DNA of 64,000 bases, from the NCBI GenBank assembly GCA_022009795.1, contig CP091724.1:1401501-1465500 (forward strand), given 5' to 3'. Below, one piece after another: positions 1 to 10,775 of the stretch; positions within the stretch are counted from its first letter, which is position 1; the number at the start of each line of letters is the position of its first letter. Both the position numbers and the translations under genes were made by a program. Source of the DNA: Anaerotruncus sp. (GTDB lineage Bacteria > Bacillota > Clostridia > Oscillospirales > Acutalibacteraceae). The notes beneath the pieces were generated by a model that was not told the origin of the DNA, searched no databases, and worked only from the letters and a program-made list of their open reading frames with translations.

Positions 1-501
1 TTTTTTGCAACAAAAAAAAGCGTGCTTAACGGCAGCGAGCGCATCAGATTTGTGACGGGAATAAGCGGCGAAGATTACGATTTTGTGCTGAGCTGCTTTT
101 TTGAAGCACAAAGCTATTCTGCGATTGACGATGTTTTTTACATTTACAGAAGAGGGCAAAAGCAGCTCCGTTACCTCTACCTCGGCGGAATTGATAATTA
201 AAGGCAGTTTATATACAATAAAGAAATGGCGGGCAATGGCTGAAGAATTAAGATGCAAGCCGCTTGCCGCAGATCTTTTAAACTATCTTGCATTTATTTA
301 CTGCACCGCACTTTTATTGGCAGGCGGTCTTAAAGGCGAAAAGAAAAAGCAAGCGTTTGAGCAGTTAAGCAAGGAGAGCGACATTCTTGTATACGGCTTT
401 TTGGAAAAAGGTTAAGCTTGTGCGCGCGGCACGAAAAATCATCAGAGCCGGAGCGGCGGCAAAGCTTTTGAATATATATTGGAAATTTTTCGGAAAAATA
501 A
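1..501 (+). CDS. Glycosyltransferase family 2, C-terminal part (cut by window edge)
   Basis: C-terminal part of a GT-A fold glycosyltransferase; the N-terminal catalytic half lies before the window. The reading enters as ...GISGEDYDFVLSCFFEAQ, then IDDVFYIYRRG, the usual 'Y-x-Y-x-R' strand of GT2 enzymes, followed by a helical tail. Two or three indels are needed to keep it open: near 153 (GGG read as GG), near 410 (AAAAA as AAAA) and near 496. With the last one corrected, the gene ends in a TAATG overlap with the next start at 501, a normal operon junction. The acceptor and donor sugars cannot be told. The GT2 call is good; the exact end is inferred. Confidence 0.6.
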
Positions 502-1618
502 TGGAAAAGAAAAAAACCTTTTAGTTGTTATACAACATTTACGGCGTGGCGGCGTTGAGCTTGCGGCAATAAATTTTTGCATCAAATTTAAACAAAGAAA
601 AAAATACAGCATCACATACTATCTTGTGGATGTTCAAAATTATCACGACGAGGCTTTGGAAAAGGAATTGCTTGCAAGCGGCGCAAAAATCATTAAGGTT
701 TCACACAGCGAGCATGGCTATATTAAAGGATATTTCCACGCAAAAAAGATTATTTCAGGCGGAAAATACGATATAGTTCATTCGCATGTGATGTTTTTCA
801 GCGGCATAATAGCCGCTGCGGCAAAGCGCTGCGGAGTAAAAAAATCGTTGCTCATTCTCACGGCACAAAATGGAATCATAAAGAAAACATGATTTTTAGA
901 GCTTACAAAGCCGTGATGCGCAAATTGATAAATAAAAATGCAACTCACATTCTTGCGTGCTCCGAAGCGGCCGGCGAATACCTTTACGGCAAAACGGAAT
1001 ATAAAAAAGGGGCATTTTTCGTACCAAACGGCATAGATTGCTCGGCATATGCATATAACGAAACGGTGCGCCGCGAGGTGCGAAATGAATTCGGCATAGG
1101 AAGCGACGAAATTTTAATCGGCCACATCGGCACGATTTACAAAATTAAAAACCAGGTTTTTTTAACGGAAATTTTTGCCGAAATGCTTAAAGCAGCCCCT
1201 CATTCGCATTTGCTTTTTAGCAGGCGAAAGAGTTGAGGACGAGCCCGTTTTGCAAAAAGCGAAAGAGCTTGGAATTGAAAACAAAATCATTTTTACGGGG
1301 CAACGCAGCGATGTTTCACGGCTTTTACAAGGCTTTGACATTATGATTTTTCCCTCTCTTCACGAAGGGCTGCCCGTTTCGTTGATCGAAGCACAGGCGG
1401 CAAAGCTGCCGTGTTTGATTTCAACGGCAGTTACAAAAGAGGTTGCTTTCAACAAAAACACGGCATTTATGCCTCTTTCCGAGCCTGCCGCAAAATGGGG
1501 AGAAAAGGCCTTTGAGCTTATCAAAGCAAACAGAAGCGAAACAGACATAACAACCCTTGTAAATAATTTTGATATTCACAAGGCAACCGAAATACTTAAT
1601 AAGATTTATTTGGATTAA
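501..1618 (+). CDS. Glycosyltransferase family 4 (GT-B)
   Basis: About 372 aa GT-B enzyme that transfers a sugar from a nucleotide donor onto a surface-polysaccharide intermediate at the inner membrane face. The N-terminus reads MEKKKNLLVVIQHLRRGGVE once the A7 run at 506-512 is read as A8. The C-terminal donor domain carries HEGLPVSLIEAQ, the EX7E-type nucleotide-sugar motif. Three frameshifts break it: near 508, near 866 (AAAA) and near 1215 (TTTTT); each is fixed by one base and restores family sequence such as CSEAAGEY and AGERVEDEP. The start ATG overlaps the stop of the upstream GT2. Part of a three-gene + strand set with the flanking GT2 genes. Family assignment is sure; substrate unknown. 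Confidence 0.8.
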
Positions 1619-1621
1619 AAT

Positions 1622-2618
1622 ATGATAAGTGTTATTGTTCCCATTTAGAAAGTTGAAAAGCATTTGAAAAAATGCATAGTCAGCATCACAGAGCAAACGA
1701 ACCGCAACATTGAAATAATTTTGGTTAATGACGGATCTCCGGACGGCTGCCTCGAAATCTGCAACGAATTTGCAAAAAAAGATTCGAGAATTAAAGTTAT
1801 AAACAAAAACGGCGGCCTTGTGAGCGCACGCAAGGCAGGCCTTGCTGCGGCAAGCGGCGAATACATAGCTTTTGTGGACGGAGACGATTATTTAAAACCG
1901 ACGGCAATGGAAATTATTGAAGCCGCAATAAAAAAGCATTCGCCCGATATGGTGCTTTTTGAATTTTTGAGCATTTTACCGAGTGATGAAATCAAAAGCA
2001 GCCAGAATTTTTTTGCAGAATATGCTCAAAAAGCGGAGCTTTCCGAAAAGCTTTATCCCACGATGCTTTATGCGGGCGAATTTTACAAATTCGGCATAAT
2101 GCCGAGCTGCTGGAGCAAGGTGTTTAAAAAGGAGATTTTGGAGCGCGAACTTTCCGAGGTAAATAACGATATTAAAATGGGCGAGGACGCCGCTTTCACC
2201 TACCCCTGCCTGCTTGATGCAAAAAGCATTTGCATGATAGGCGAGCCGCTTTATTGCTACAACATACGGCCCGAAAGCATGTCTAACGCATACGACAAAA
2301 ATTTGGAAAGCATAATTTTTTTGCCGTATTACCGCCTAAAAGAAAAAAGCCGCGAAGCAGGCGGAGCGCTTGATTCGCAGCTTGATTATTATTTGATTTA
2401 TTTAACCAACTTTTTTTAATAAGAAACGAAGCGCGAGGCAAAAAAACCCCGCGCCTGCGATAAAACGCATTGCGGCTAACGAAGACATATGCGCCGCGGC
2501 ACGCCGCATTAAAGCGGGCGCGCTTCCCGCGCACACAAAGCTGCTTGCCCGGGCATTGCAAAATAAAAGCCCCGCGATGCTGACGCTTTATATGAAAGCT
2601 TTGAAAATTTTTATGTGA
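1622..2618 (+). CDS. Glycosyltransferase family 2 with in-frame TAG near the start
   Basis: About 330 aa GT2 enzyme. It begins 3 bases after the GT4 stop: MISVIVPI, then TAG at 1646-1648, then KVEKHLKKC. Relatives have Tyr at that place (VPVYKVEKYL in the copy at 7361-8302), so TAT to TAG is the simplest change; it is a substitution, not a run-length indel. GT-A motifs follow: VNDGSPDGC and VDGDDY (DXD). At the C-terminus two runs of seven (T near 2415, A near 2443) must each gain a base; reading then continues to ...LYMKALKIFM and TGA at 2616. It is either a pseudogene by one nonsense mutation or a base-call error. The next feature is a terminator. Confidence 0.7.
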
Positions 2619-2635
2619 TGCAGCAAATAAGTAAC

Positions 2636-2673
2636 AAAAAACCGCCAATATGATATATTGGCGGTTTTTTTAT
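2636..2673. terminator. Bidirectional Rho-independent terminator
   Basis: A 10-bp perfect stem (CCGCCAATAT / ATATTGGCGG, 2642-2664) with a 3-nt loop, A-run before and T7 after. It sits between the convergent + strand GT2 (end 2618) and the minus-strand GT14 gene (end 2699), so it can stop both transcripts. Confidence 0.85.
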
Positions 2674-2698
2674 TGTGCTGCGGCATTTCGGCAGAAAT

Positions 2699-3589
2699 TT
2701 ATTTTATGCTTTTCAGCACCTTATCTATTATTTCGGAATCAACATCCATATCAAATTTACGTGCAAACATCGCAGGCGAATTCTTAATCAAATCAAAAAT
2801 CCTGCATTTTTAAAAAAACATAGGGATTGCCGCGCTGCCAATCGATAAGGCGAGCGCAGGCAAGATGATTATTGCCGCAGTTTTTTTCATATAAGCATCG
2901 GCTGCAAACGGAGAATTTAAAAGCGCGGTTTGCACAAACACCTCGTCGCCGCAATAGGAAAAAAACGAAAGATTTTCTTCAAGTGGCTTACTCTCCTGTG
3001 CTATATAGGCAGCGAATGCGCCCGTTATGCTGAACCAATTGCAGCCCTTTTGCACCTTTATATTTTTATTTTTAAGCCTGTTTACGCCGCAGAGCATTTG
3101 CACCCTGAGGGCAATTTGCGCCAAAATTTTTGTGAAAAGATTTCGGCGGCGGCGGAAAAGATGATAATATTTTTTATTCTGCCCTCAGAGCTTTCGGAAA
3201 CATTATCCGCCGTGAAATGCACAAACTGCCGCCCTGCGTTTTTCATTAAAAAAAAGCGATGAATTTCATCGTTTGATTTTATCGGCAAATCCGCGCCGGA
3301 AATAAGGTGAACATAATCATAAGCCCTGCCGCTTTTTTTGCATTTTATCAACCTCGGCAAGCAAGATCAATTCGCACTTAACCTGGCTGAAATCGCCCCA
3401 GGTTACGCCGATTCGGGGAGTGAAATAAATGCGTGAGCGCTTTGGCAAAGCCTTGAATTTTTCAAAATCAAAATCGCGCACTTTAGCGTCTATATGCACA
3501 AAAATATCGTTGCGCTCATCATCAAGCGCAGTGATAAGCTTTGCAAGCAAATCAAATTGCCTGTGAGCGATTATCATATACGCATGCAT
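2699..3589 (-). CDS. GT14-type branching N-acetylglucosaminyltransferase family protein
   Basis: About 295 aa, Core-2/I-branching (GT14) family, last gene of the polysaccharide operon. N-terminus MHAYMIIAHRQFDLLAKLI; family blocks FVHIDAKV, YDYVHLISGADLPIKSN and KGCNWFSIT are present in order. The ATG at 3589 follows AAGGAG at good spacing. Four pieces in different frames are joined: breaks near 3340 (T7), 3120, 2865 (T7) and 2812 (A7/T5); the last gives ...NSPAMFARKFDMDVDSEI. Bacterial members of GT14 add GlcNAc- or xylose-like branches to surface glycans; which sugar is moved here is not known. Confidence 0.75.
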
Positions 3590-3608
3590 CTTGCTTTCTC
3601 CTTTTTAA

Positions 3609-4747
3609 TCAATCAATTAAGCCAAAGCAGCTTAAAATGCGGCGTGTTGAATTGCCGTCTGTATATTTATGAAGAGCCTTTCTTTGTTCTGCGCGGGCGG
3701 CGGCATAATCGTCTTTCCCCGCGGCAACGGCAGAAATAAAATCGGCAAGTTCCGCCGCGTTGCTTATGTGCGCGCCGGGCATATATTGCAAAGGATCGTC
3801 AACAACAAAGCCTCGCAAGCCGTCGCTTTTAACATCAATATCGGAAATATCAAACGCAATAGGCTTATCGCAAAGCAGATAATCTGCAAAAACAGATGAA
3901 AAATCCGTTATCAAAGCATCCGATTTTGCAAGCAAATCATAAAGGCGAAGCCCTGCGGCGGTAAATTCGCCGTCGCCGAACACAAGCACATTTGAAAGTC
4001 CCTGCACATTTATTTTTGAAAGCTGCTGAGCGGGGTGGAATTTAACAACCATAACCGAGTTTGAAGCGGCGAGCGCGGCGTTTATGATTTGCAGGCTTTC
4101 GGGCGAAAGCAAATCATACCTATCCTGCCCGCAATCGGCGTGTGCAACACCTTTGTGCGAGCGATAAGTGGGAAGCCAAACAAAAAGCTTTGAATAATTT
4201 GAAATTTCAGCCGAAAATTCCTGCGGCAGATTATAATTGCCGCCCACAAGCACATCCGTGCGCGGATAGCCGAGAATTCTTACCTTTTGAGCAGAACCGG
4301 GATTTATATATTCCTCCAGCCTTTTATGATTTTCGGAAAGGCACACGATATCCGTGTGAAAATCAGGTGAAAAAGCCCTTTTGGTATCTTTATAAGAAAA
4401 AGCCATGAGTTAAATAAATTCGTTTTTTTGGCCTTTTTTTGCCGTCTATTCCGCAATAATTATGAGTGTAAAAACAATACTTGGCCTTTGCGAAATACCA
4501 AATTGCGGCAAAGCTTGTTTTACCCTGCGAAACATACTTCACCCTGCGGCTGCTTTTATATTTTGAAGCATCCTCAACAACCCACACATATTTATATGGG
4601 GCATTTATACTCACCAAATATTCATAAAGAGGATAGGAATTATCTGCCAAATCGCCGCGGCTTTCAAACAAAATCAGCCTGCGGCAAACGGGGGTTTTTT
4701 TCTTTGCCAAAGCTGAATTATTTTTAACCAGTAATTTTTTTAATCAT
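3609..4747 (-). CDS. CDP-glycerol:glycerophosphate glycerophosphotransferase family (TagF/TagB-like)
   Basis: About 378 aa, Glyphos_transf (PF04464) family. Known members move glycerol- or ribitol-phosphate from a CDP-alditol donor to a teichoic-acid or capsule chain at the inner membrane face. Visible motifs: LTHGFFLK in the first third, LGYPRTDVL, WLPTYRSHKG, KFHPAQQ and DALITDFSSVFADYLL (the conserved late Asp/Ser stretch). Start chosen at 4747 (MIKKLLVKNN) by reading the T7 at 4735-4741 as T6; a second break lies near 4400-4435 (T-runs). It implies a phosphate-alditol decoration on the polymer made by the neighbouring enzymes. No CDP-glycerol synthase (tagD) is seen in the window. Confidence 0.8.
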
Positions 4748-4829
4748 TGGCATTTCCCTTTGCTTTTTTTAAAAGCGCCTAAGATTTTGCCGCAAAAAGC
4801 CTTTAACAAGCGATTTTTTTCATAATCGT

Positions 4830-6333
4830 TCATAGAAAAAGAGCCAAACGAAGGCACAAAAAAACGGCGGCATAAACACAAATCCACAAAACGAGCTTGA
4901 TTATTGAATCGATTTTTTTACAAACGCCATAATCGCCGCGCCCGCCGCAAACGGCACGATCATACCGACGGTAGCTCGCAAAATGCTTTTTCCCAAAAGA
5001 CGACAATATCAATATTTATCTTTTTGTGATAAACAATATTCATAATAATTCCGTTTGCCAAAACGGTTGCAATGCCTGTACCGAGAGCGGCGCCGAAGCC
5101 GCCGAGGAGCCTGCACAGGATTATACTTACCACCAAATTAAACAGCGCCATTGCGCCGTAAATATAAGAGCGATAGTGATGGCGGTTTTCCGCCCTTTGA
5201 ATTTCTATTCCCACATTTTGAATAAGCGGCACAATGCTGGGAATCAAAATCACAAGCGCAATGGCATAGGCGTCGCCGTAATCCTCGCCCGCCCAAAACC
5301 GTATAAAAGGCTTTCCGAAAAACACAAAGCCGGAGCCTATAAGCGCAAGCAGCATATACTGGAGCCTGCCCACCTTAACAAATAATTCCGTGAGCGCATT
5401 GCGCTGCTGAATTGAATCTTGGGGATACTTATTAACAAGCGAATGAATATAAGGAGTGAAAACGCCCGAAATTGCGGTGGAAAAATTAGTGTAATATGTA
5501 TTTACCGACGCACCTACGGCATAAACCGCAACCACGACCGTGCCGCAAAACCTGCCGAGCAAAACACTGTCTATTCCCGAATTGACTTTATCAACAAAAA
5601 GATTTATCGCAATAAGCCCGGAAAATGCAAAAACGCTTTTAAAAAGCCCAAAATCCATGTTTGAAAAATCAAATTTCAATTTCAGATTTTTAAGCGCATA
5701 AACAATATTTATAAGCTTAATGAGCACGCCGAGAGCAAGCGCAACAACAGTCAGCCCGATTGCACCGCAGCCGAGATAAAGCACCGCCAAATTTAAAACA
5801 ACCGTAGCAACGGTGGAGGCAAGCGAAAAAACCTTCAGAAAAACAAATTTTTCAAGTGCCGCAATATAGCAATTAAACACCGTGCACAAAAAAAGCCGAG
5901 CGCGGTTGAAAGAGTTAAAAGCAGCATCATTATGCCCGCCTTTTGCAGCTCTGCAGTGCTTAACCCCTTATCAAAAAGGAGCGCAGGCTTTGCCGCAAAT
6001 ACTCCGCCGATGATAAGCGAAATAAGCGAAATAGCGGCAAAAACAACAAAAAAGAGTGAGTTAAAGCTGTTTATTTTTATCCTGCCTGCCCTCTGCTTTA
6101 AATTTTTGAATAAAAATTTAATATAAGAGCTTGAGAAGCCCAAATCAAGAAGCCCAAGCAGCGCAACGGCAGAACTTACCGTGCCGTAAAGCCCATATTC
6201 ATTTTTGACCCATAAGCCGAAGCATAACGGGGGTGTAAAAGCAGCCCGACGATAACATTTAAAAACACCTGGGCATAAGAGAGCAACGCGCCTGCCTTGC
6301 GTTCGGCAGAGCTTGATAATTTATTTTTTTCAT
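4830..6333 (-). CDS. Polysaccharide flippase (Wzx/MATE-like, MOP superfamily)
   Basis: About 500 aa integral membrane protein with some 12 hydrophobic segments, expected to flip lipid-linked repeat units across the membrane. It starts MKKNKLSSSAERKAGALLSY and then VGLLFTPVMLRLMGQNEYG, the typical Wzx N-terminus. The ATG at 6333 has GGAG upstream and overlaps the stop of the upstream GT2 as ATGA, so translation is coupled. Frameshifts near 6324 (T7), 6227, 6215, 5885 and 4975-5000 must be repaired; the last joins ...MIVPFAAG to AFVKKIDSIIKLVLW. Function by family and context; substrate unknown. Confidence 0.78.
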
Positions 6334-7333
6334 ACAAGAAATGCTCCGATAAGATTTCTTTTTAATTTTTTTATTTGCAAAATATTTTTAAAAAAACACT
6401 TTATCGCCGAGCAAAAGCGCAAAAGTGCCCACCTTTTGCTTAAACGAATATTCGCCGCCGCAAAAGATTTGATTTTTTTATATTTAAGAATTTCTTTTTT
6501 TATAAATCGGAAAAAAATTCGGCTGCCAGTTTTTTTCGTTTTTGCTGCGCATAACACGGCTTAAAAGCGCATATGTGTGCACAATGTGGCGATGCACGGC
6601 GGCTTTTTCAAGGGAACCGCCCCGCGATTTGCAATTGCTTACGATTTTTTTGCCGTAACTTTATAGCTTTTTTTGCACGGGGAACCGTTATATACGGCGT
6701 GGTGGAGGAATTGCCGCTGTTTTGCAAATAATGATAGCCGACTCCGCTTACATAAGCTGCCTTTTTGCAATCACAAAAAGCATAATATAAGAAAAGCAAA
6801 TCCTCTGCATATTTAATTTTTTCGTCAAATAACTTCCCCTTCAGCAGGCTGCGGCTGAAAAGCTTTGCGCAAACCTCCGGCCTGATTTCATCAAGCAAAA
6901 GAGCCTTTAAAGGATCATCAACACTCTGCGCACTTGCGCCCCTGCAACACAGCGATTCACCGGGAGATTCCAAAAAAACATCACAAGCAACCGCTTCGGC
7001 ATTTTCTCTAACGGCGGCATCAAGCATAACCTGCAGCATATCGCAATCAATCCAATCATCGCAATCAACAAAGGCTATATAATCGCCCTTTGCAAGGCGC
7101 ATTCCCGTGTTTCTGGCTGCCGAAACGCCTGCATTTTTTTGGTGCACTGCGCGAAATCGGCCGTCTCTTTTCGCCCAGGCATCACACAATGCAGGGCAAT
7201 TATCGGGTGAGCCGTCATCAACAAGAATAACTTCTATATTCCGGCAGCTTTGCCTGGAAATGCTTTCGGCGCACTTATCAAGATATTTTTCCGCCATATA
7301 AACGGGCACTATAACGCTGATTTTCGGATTCAT
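6330..7333 (-). CDS. Glycosyltransferase family 2
   Basis: About 335 aa GT-A enzyme. N-terminal ISVIVPVYMAEKYLDKC, VDDGSPDNCP, and the metal-binding VDCDDW (DXD-like) at about residue 90. Start: ATG at 7333 with AAGGAT 7 nt upstream is preferred over an in-frame GTG two codons earlier. Frameshifts near 6668 (T7) and 6645 (T7) interrupt the C-terminal third; after repair the tail runs ...PRAKKSYKVTAKKIVSN... to ...KRNLIGAFLV and TGA at 6330, overlapping the flippase start by 4 nt. The Lys-rich amphipathic tail suggests membrane attachment. A paralogue lies directly upstream (7361-8302). Confidence 0.8.
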
Positions 7334-7360
7334 AGCCACTATCCTTTTAAAACAAGCTTA

Positions 7361-8302
7361 TTATAAAGCGATTTTTGAGAGCGCCAAAACGCAAAGCTTT
7401 GCCTTATCGCGCGCCGGGCAATGCGGAGATTTCAGAATTTGCTTTTTATAAGAAAGCAAAAGCTTTCTGATTTCATCATATTTATCAAGGCATTTTCCGC
7501 TGCGCACAATTCCGCCGAGCACGGCAAAGCAGGATTTTGCAAGGCCGATCACAGCATAAGGCTCAATATTCGTGCCGCTTTCGCCATTTAGCACAATTTG
7601 CTTTGCCGAAACGGCGTCAAACGCGCCGATTGAAAACTCCGCCGAAGTGGTGCTGCCGCTTCTGAGCACATAATGATAAAGCTTTTGCGAAGAAACGCAC
7701 ACACGCTTTGCATTTTTGAAAGCGCGGTAATTGAACACCAAATCCTCGCTGCACACAAGCGGCGGCATTTGAATACCGCCGAGAACACTTTTTTTATAAA
7801 GCTTATTCCACAAAACGCCGAATTTATATTCGCCGAGAGCCGTTTGCCTCAGCGCCTCCTCGGCGGTTATCGCCTCAAGTCGCGGCGAAGCCGATTTTTC
7901 CGAATCGGGAATCTGCATACCGCTTTCATCCTGCCTGAAATAACCGCACACGGCAATATCCGCATTCGTAACAAGTAAATTGCGATAAAGGATTTCAAGC
8001 ATATTCGGCTCAAGAAAATCATCACCGTCCGCAAAAGCGATGTAATCGCCCGCCGCCTTTGAAAGGGCAAAATTTCGCGAATTTGCAACGCCCTTGTTTT
8101 TCGATATGGAAAGCCTGCACACGGCTGTCTTTTTTTCCGCCCAGGCATCACACATGGCCGGGCAATTATCGGGCGAGCTGTCGTCTATTATAATAATTTC
8201 AAGATCTTCATATGTTTGATCAACTATGCTTTGCACGCATTTATCAAGATATTTTTCAACCTTATAAACGGGCACGATAACGCTGATTAAATCTTTTTCC
8301 AT
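7361..8302 (-). CDS. Glycosyltransferase family 2
   Basis: 313 aa, uninterrupted. ISVIVPVYKVEKYLDKC, IDDSSPDNCP and FADGDDF (DXD) mark the GT-A fold donor site; EDLVFNYRAF contains the conserved ED of the acceptor-side helix. Of two adjacent ATGs, the second (8302) is 6 nt after GGAG and is taken as the start. It shares the operon with the GT2 at 6330-7333, to which it is clearly paralogous over the first 120 residues. Likely adds one residue of the repeat unit on the cytoplasmic face. Confidence 0.88.
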   Translation of the reverse strand: MEKDLISVIVPVYKVEKYLDKCVQSIVDQTYEDLEIIIIDDSSPDNCPAMCDAWAEKKTAVCRLSISKNKGVANSRNFALSKAAGDYIAFADGDDFLEPNMLEILYRNLLVTNADIAVCGYFRQDESGMQIPDSEKSASPRLEAITAEEALRQTALGEYKFGVLWNKLYKKSVLGGIQMPPLVCSEDLVFNYRAFKNAKRVCVSSQKLYHYVLRSGSTTSAEFSIGAFDAVSAKQIVLNGESGTNIEPYAVIGLAKSCFAVLGGIVRSGKCLDKYDEIRKLLLSYKKQILKSPHCPARDKAKLCVLALSKIAL

Positions 8303-8353
8303 CATAATCTCCGTTATATATCGGCGGCAAAACCGCGCCGCAATACAATAAAC

Positions 8354-9552
8354 TTAAATTCCCAGATTCAGCCAAATCAACGATGAACCGGTGATATCAT
8401 AAACGAAATGAATTACCGAATAAACAAAAACAAAAAATGAGAATATTCCCTTATTCATAGCCCTGATTTTTTCCATGCCGGGGCTTTTCGAATCATAGCT
8501 TATATCGATAAGGCCGGCATCCAATCTGCTTTTTTGAAGCTGCATACCGACCATGTAAACAACTGCCGCAACAATTGGCAAAACCCACCTTGCAAGGCGC
8601 AGGAAAAGCAGGCTTGTGAGCAAGGTGCCGAGCATAAAGCACATAAGCACCTCCGAAAACCTGAAAAAGCGGCGTTGATTTATATCAGTTACATATTTTT
8701 TGATATACGGCAGGCAATAAAACATTATTATTGCGCAAACGGCAAAGGTGGCAATATTTACAAAATAATTGGTTTGCGTGGTGATTCCCAGATTATCGAG
8801 CGCATTTTTCCGTTTTTTTCCGAGCAAGCTTTGCATAAAATCGCTTTTTGCCTTGCCGCCGAAAAATGCCGAGAAGCGCACTGCCGCCAGCGAGAGACAA
8901 AATAAGAGCCGCATTCACTATTCTGCTGCCGAAATTGCAGCTGAGCCACGCAATTGCAACAAGCCCCACCAACACAATGCCCGAAGAATGCATACCGCAG
9001 GCCAGCACATAGCCGATAATGCAAAGCAGTATATTTTTTTACGCTCCACAAGATGATAATAGGCACAGGCAACGGTGACGGTGAATGCAATGCCGTTTCT
9101 TGTGCCGCTGCAAACATCGTAATACCAATAAGTTGAAATCGCAAAAATCAGAGCAAGCATGGTGTAAAACTTATCAACTTTAAATTTAACGGAAGCCTTT
9201 TGGATAACAAGAATTATGCATCCGTAGCAAATAAGAATTGTGAAAAACGGCAAAAAATGCGGATTTTTTAAAATGCTGATGAAATAAAAATAATAGCCGC
9301 AAACCGGGAAGCTTCCGAAATCGAAATAGTTGTTTTCCAGCATTTGGCGAAAACCATCGTACCCGGCCTTTTCAATTTGACTTATTATGTAAAAAAATAG
9401 CGTGCCAGATCATCCGTTTCGCCGGGTTGAACGAAATAGGACATTACAGCCATTGCAAGCACAAACAAAACGCACGGAATTGCCGAATATTTTTGCGGCA
9501 CAATAAAATAAAGGGCAAAAAATATCACCACAATCATTATATAAACAAACAT
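8354..9552 (-). CDS. EpsG family polysaccharide polymerase-like membrane protein
   Basis: About 400 aa with roughly 10 hydrophobic segments, resembling EpsG/Wzy-type polymerases that join flipped repeat units. It begins MFVYIMIVVIFFALYFIV after GGCAGGGG, followed by the family's VQPGETDDLARY stretch and the loop STYWYYDVCSGTRNGIA (EpsG proteins show a conserved R-x-G-x-A around here). Three single-base breaks: T7 near 9397, T8-like run near 9040, and TTTTT near 8862. With the flippase and initiating transferase it completes a Wzx/Wzy-type assembly set. Confidence in polymerase role rests on family and context. Confidence 0.72.
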
Positions 9553-9680
9553 TTCTTGCCCCTGCCTTTCATTTTTAAAATTTTAAGTAAGCGAAAAGCG
9601 GCGCAGTGTGATATAAGCAACCGCTTTTGCACATATTTTGTTATTTACCAGCCAACACGAAAAACCGCCGAGCAGAATTT

Positions 9681-10775
9681 TTAAAAATCGCGGAAAACTC
9701 CGGTTCTGTAATATTCGGCAAGCCTTGCGGCGCGGTCCTTAATATCCCAGCCTGCGGCTTTCATTATATCATAATTGTCTTTTTCTTGCTTCAAGCGCTG
9801 CCGAAACGGCGGCATTTGCCCATTCGCGCGGCGATGCTTGAAGCGAAAGCATTTTTGCATTGGGAGCCACAAGTGCCTCGCGCGTGATCGTGCTTGCCAT
9901 AAGAACCGGCAGGCCGCTTGCCTGCGCCTCTATCGCCGCAACGGGCAAGCCCTCGCGAAGCGAAGGAAACAGAAACACATCCATTGCAAAAAGCAAATCA
10001 GCAACATCCCTGCGCTGGCCGAGAAAAAGCACATCCTTTTCTATTTCGAGCTTTTTCGCAAGCGAAAGCAAAGAAGGCTCTTCCTCTGCGCCCACAAGCA
10101 ACAATTTTGCATCCGAGCGCTGCTTTTTCACCTCTGCAAATATTTTCAATATAAAAGGATGATTTTTTTGCGGCGGATACAACCTGCCCACATTGCCGCA
10201 AACGAGGCAATCTCCAAGCCCAAGGCTTTGGCGGGCCTTTTCGCGCCTTTTTTCATCAAACCGAAACGCCGCGCAATCCACGGCATTCGCAAGCACATAA
10301 AAATTATCCTTAAACCAAAACTTGCCCGCATCCGTGCCGCAGGCAAAGCGCGTGCCCGCCAAACACTTTACGGGCGCGGCAAGCAGCCGATTGCGAAATT
10401 CGTTTTTCGGAAAAAGCGAATACCAAGTGGTGTGGCAATGGCAGCAAATTTTTTTAATTCCCGCCTTTTTTTGGCCTGCGGGGCGATAAACACGGCAAAA
10501 TGAGGGGCATGGATATGCAATGCTTCCCATTCATTTTTATGAGCGGCAAAAAAGCGGCTCATTTCATGCTTTAAAATTCCCTTTGCCGAGGGCGGATTTA
10601 TTTTATACACCCTGCCGCCGAGCGCTTCGATTTGCGGCTGCACGGTTTTTTCTTTTTCGGAAAAATAAACAACATCGAATTTTATATCGGGCGGCATCAT
10701 TTTAAAATAGTTTAAAACAACGCTCATAACCCCGTTTGCAATTTCGATATCGGGTATCATATGCAAAATTCTCAT
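9681..10775 (-). CDS. Glycosyltransferase family 4 (GT-B)
   Basis: About 363 aa. N-terminal MRILHMIPDIEIANGVMSVV has the glycine/asparagine acceptor loop of GT4 enzymes; C-terminal LREGLPVAAIEAQASGLPV is the EX7E donor motif, and GNVGRLYPPQKNH is the usual strand before it. Start ATG overlaps the stop of the upstream GT4 (ATGA at 10772-10775). Breaks: near 10470 (two T7 runs), where APQAKK continues as AGIKKICCHCHTTWYS, and near 9782 (TTTTT), after which ...DIMKAAGWDIKDRAARL ends at 9681. About 130 bp without a gene follow before the polymerase start. Confidence 0.82.

Noticed and set aside
1622..2618. TAG read as an amino acid (stop-codon reassignment)
   Set aside because: Only one such codon is seen, no other gene in the window has an in-frame TAG and no suppressor is visible.
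6313..6564. Small + strand open frame with hydrophobic sequence
   Set aside because: Antisense to the C-terminal part of the GT2 at 6330-7333, which is restored by two run-length repairs.
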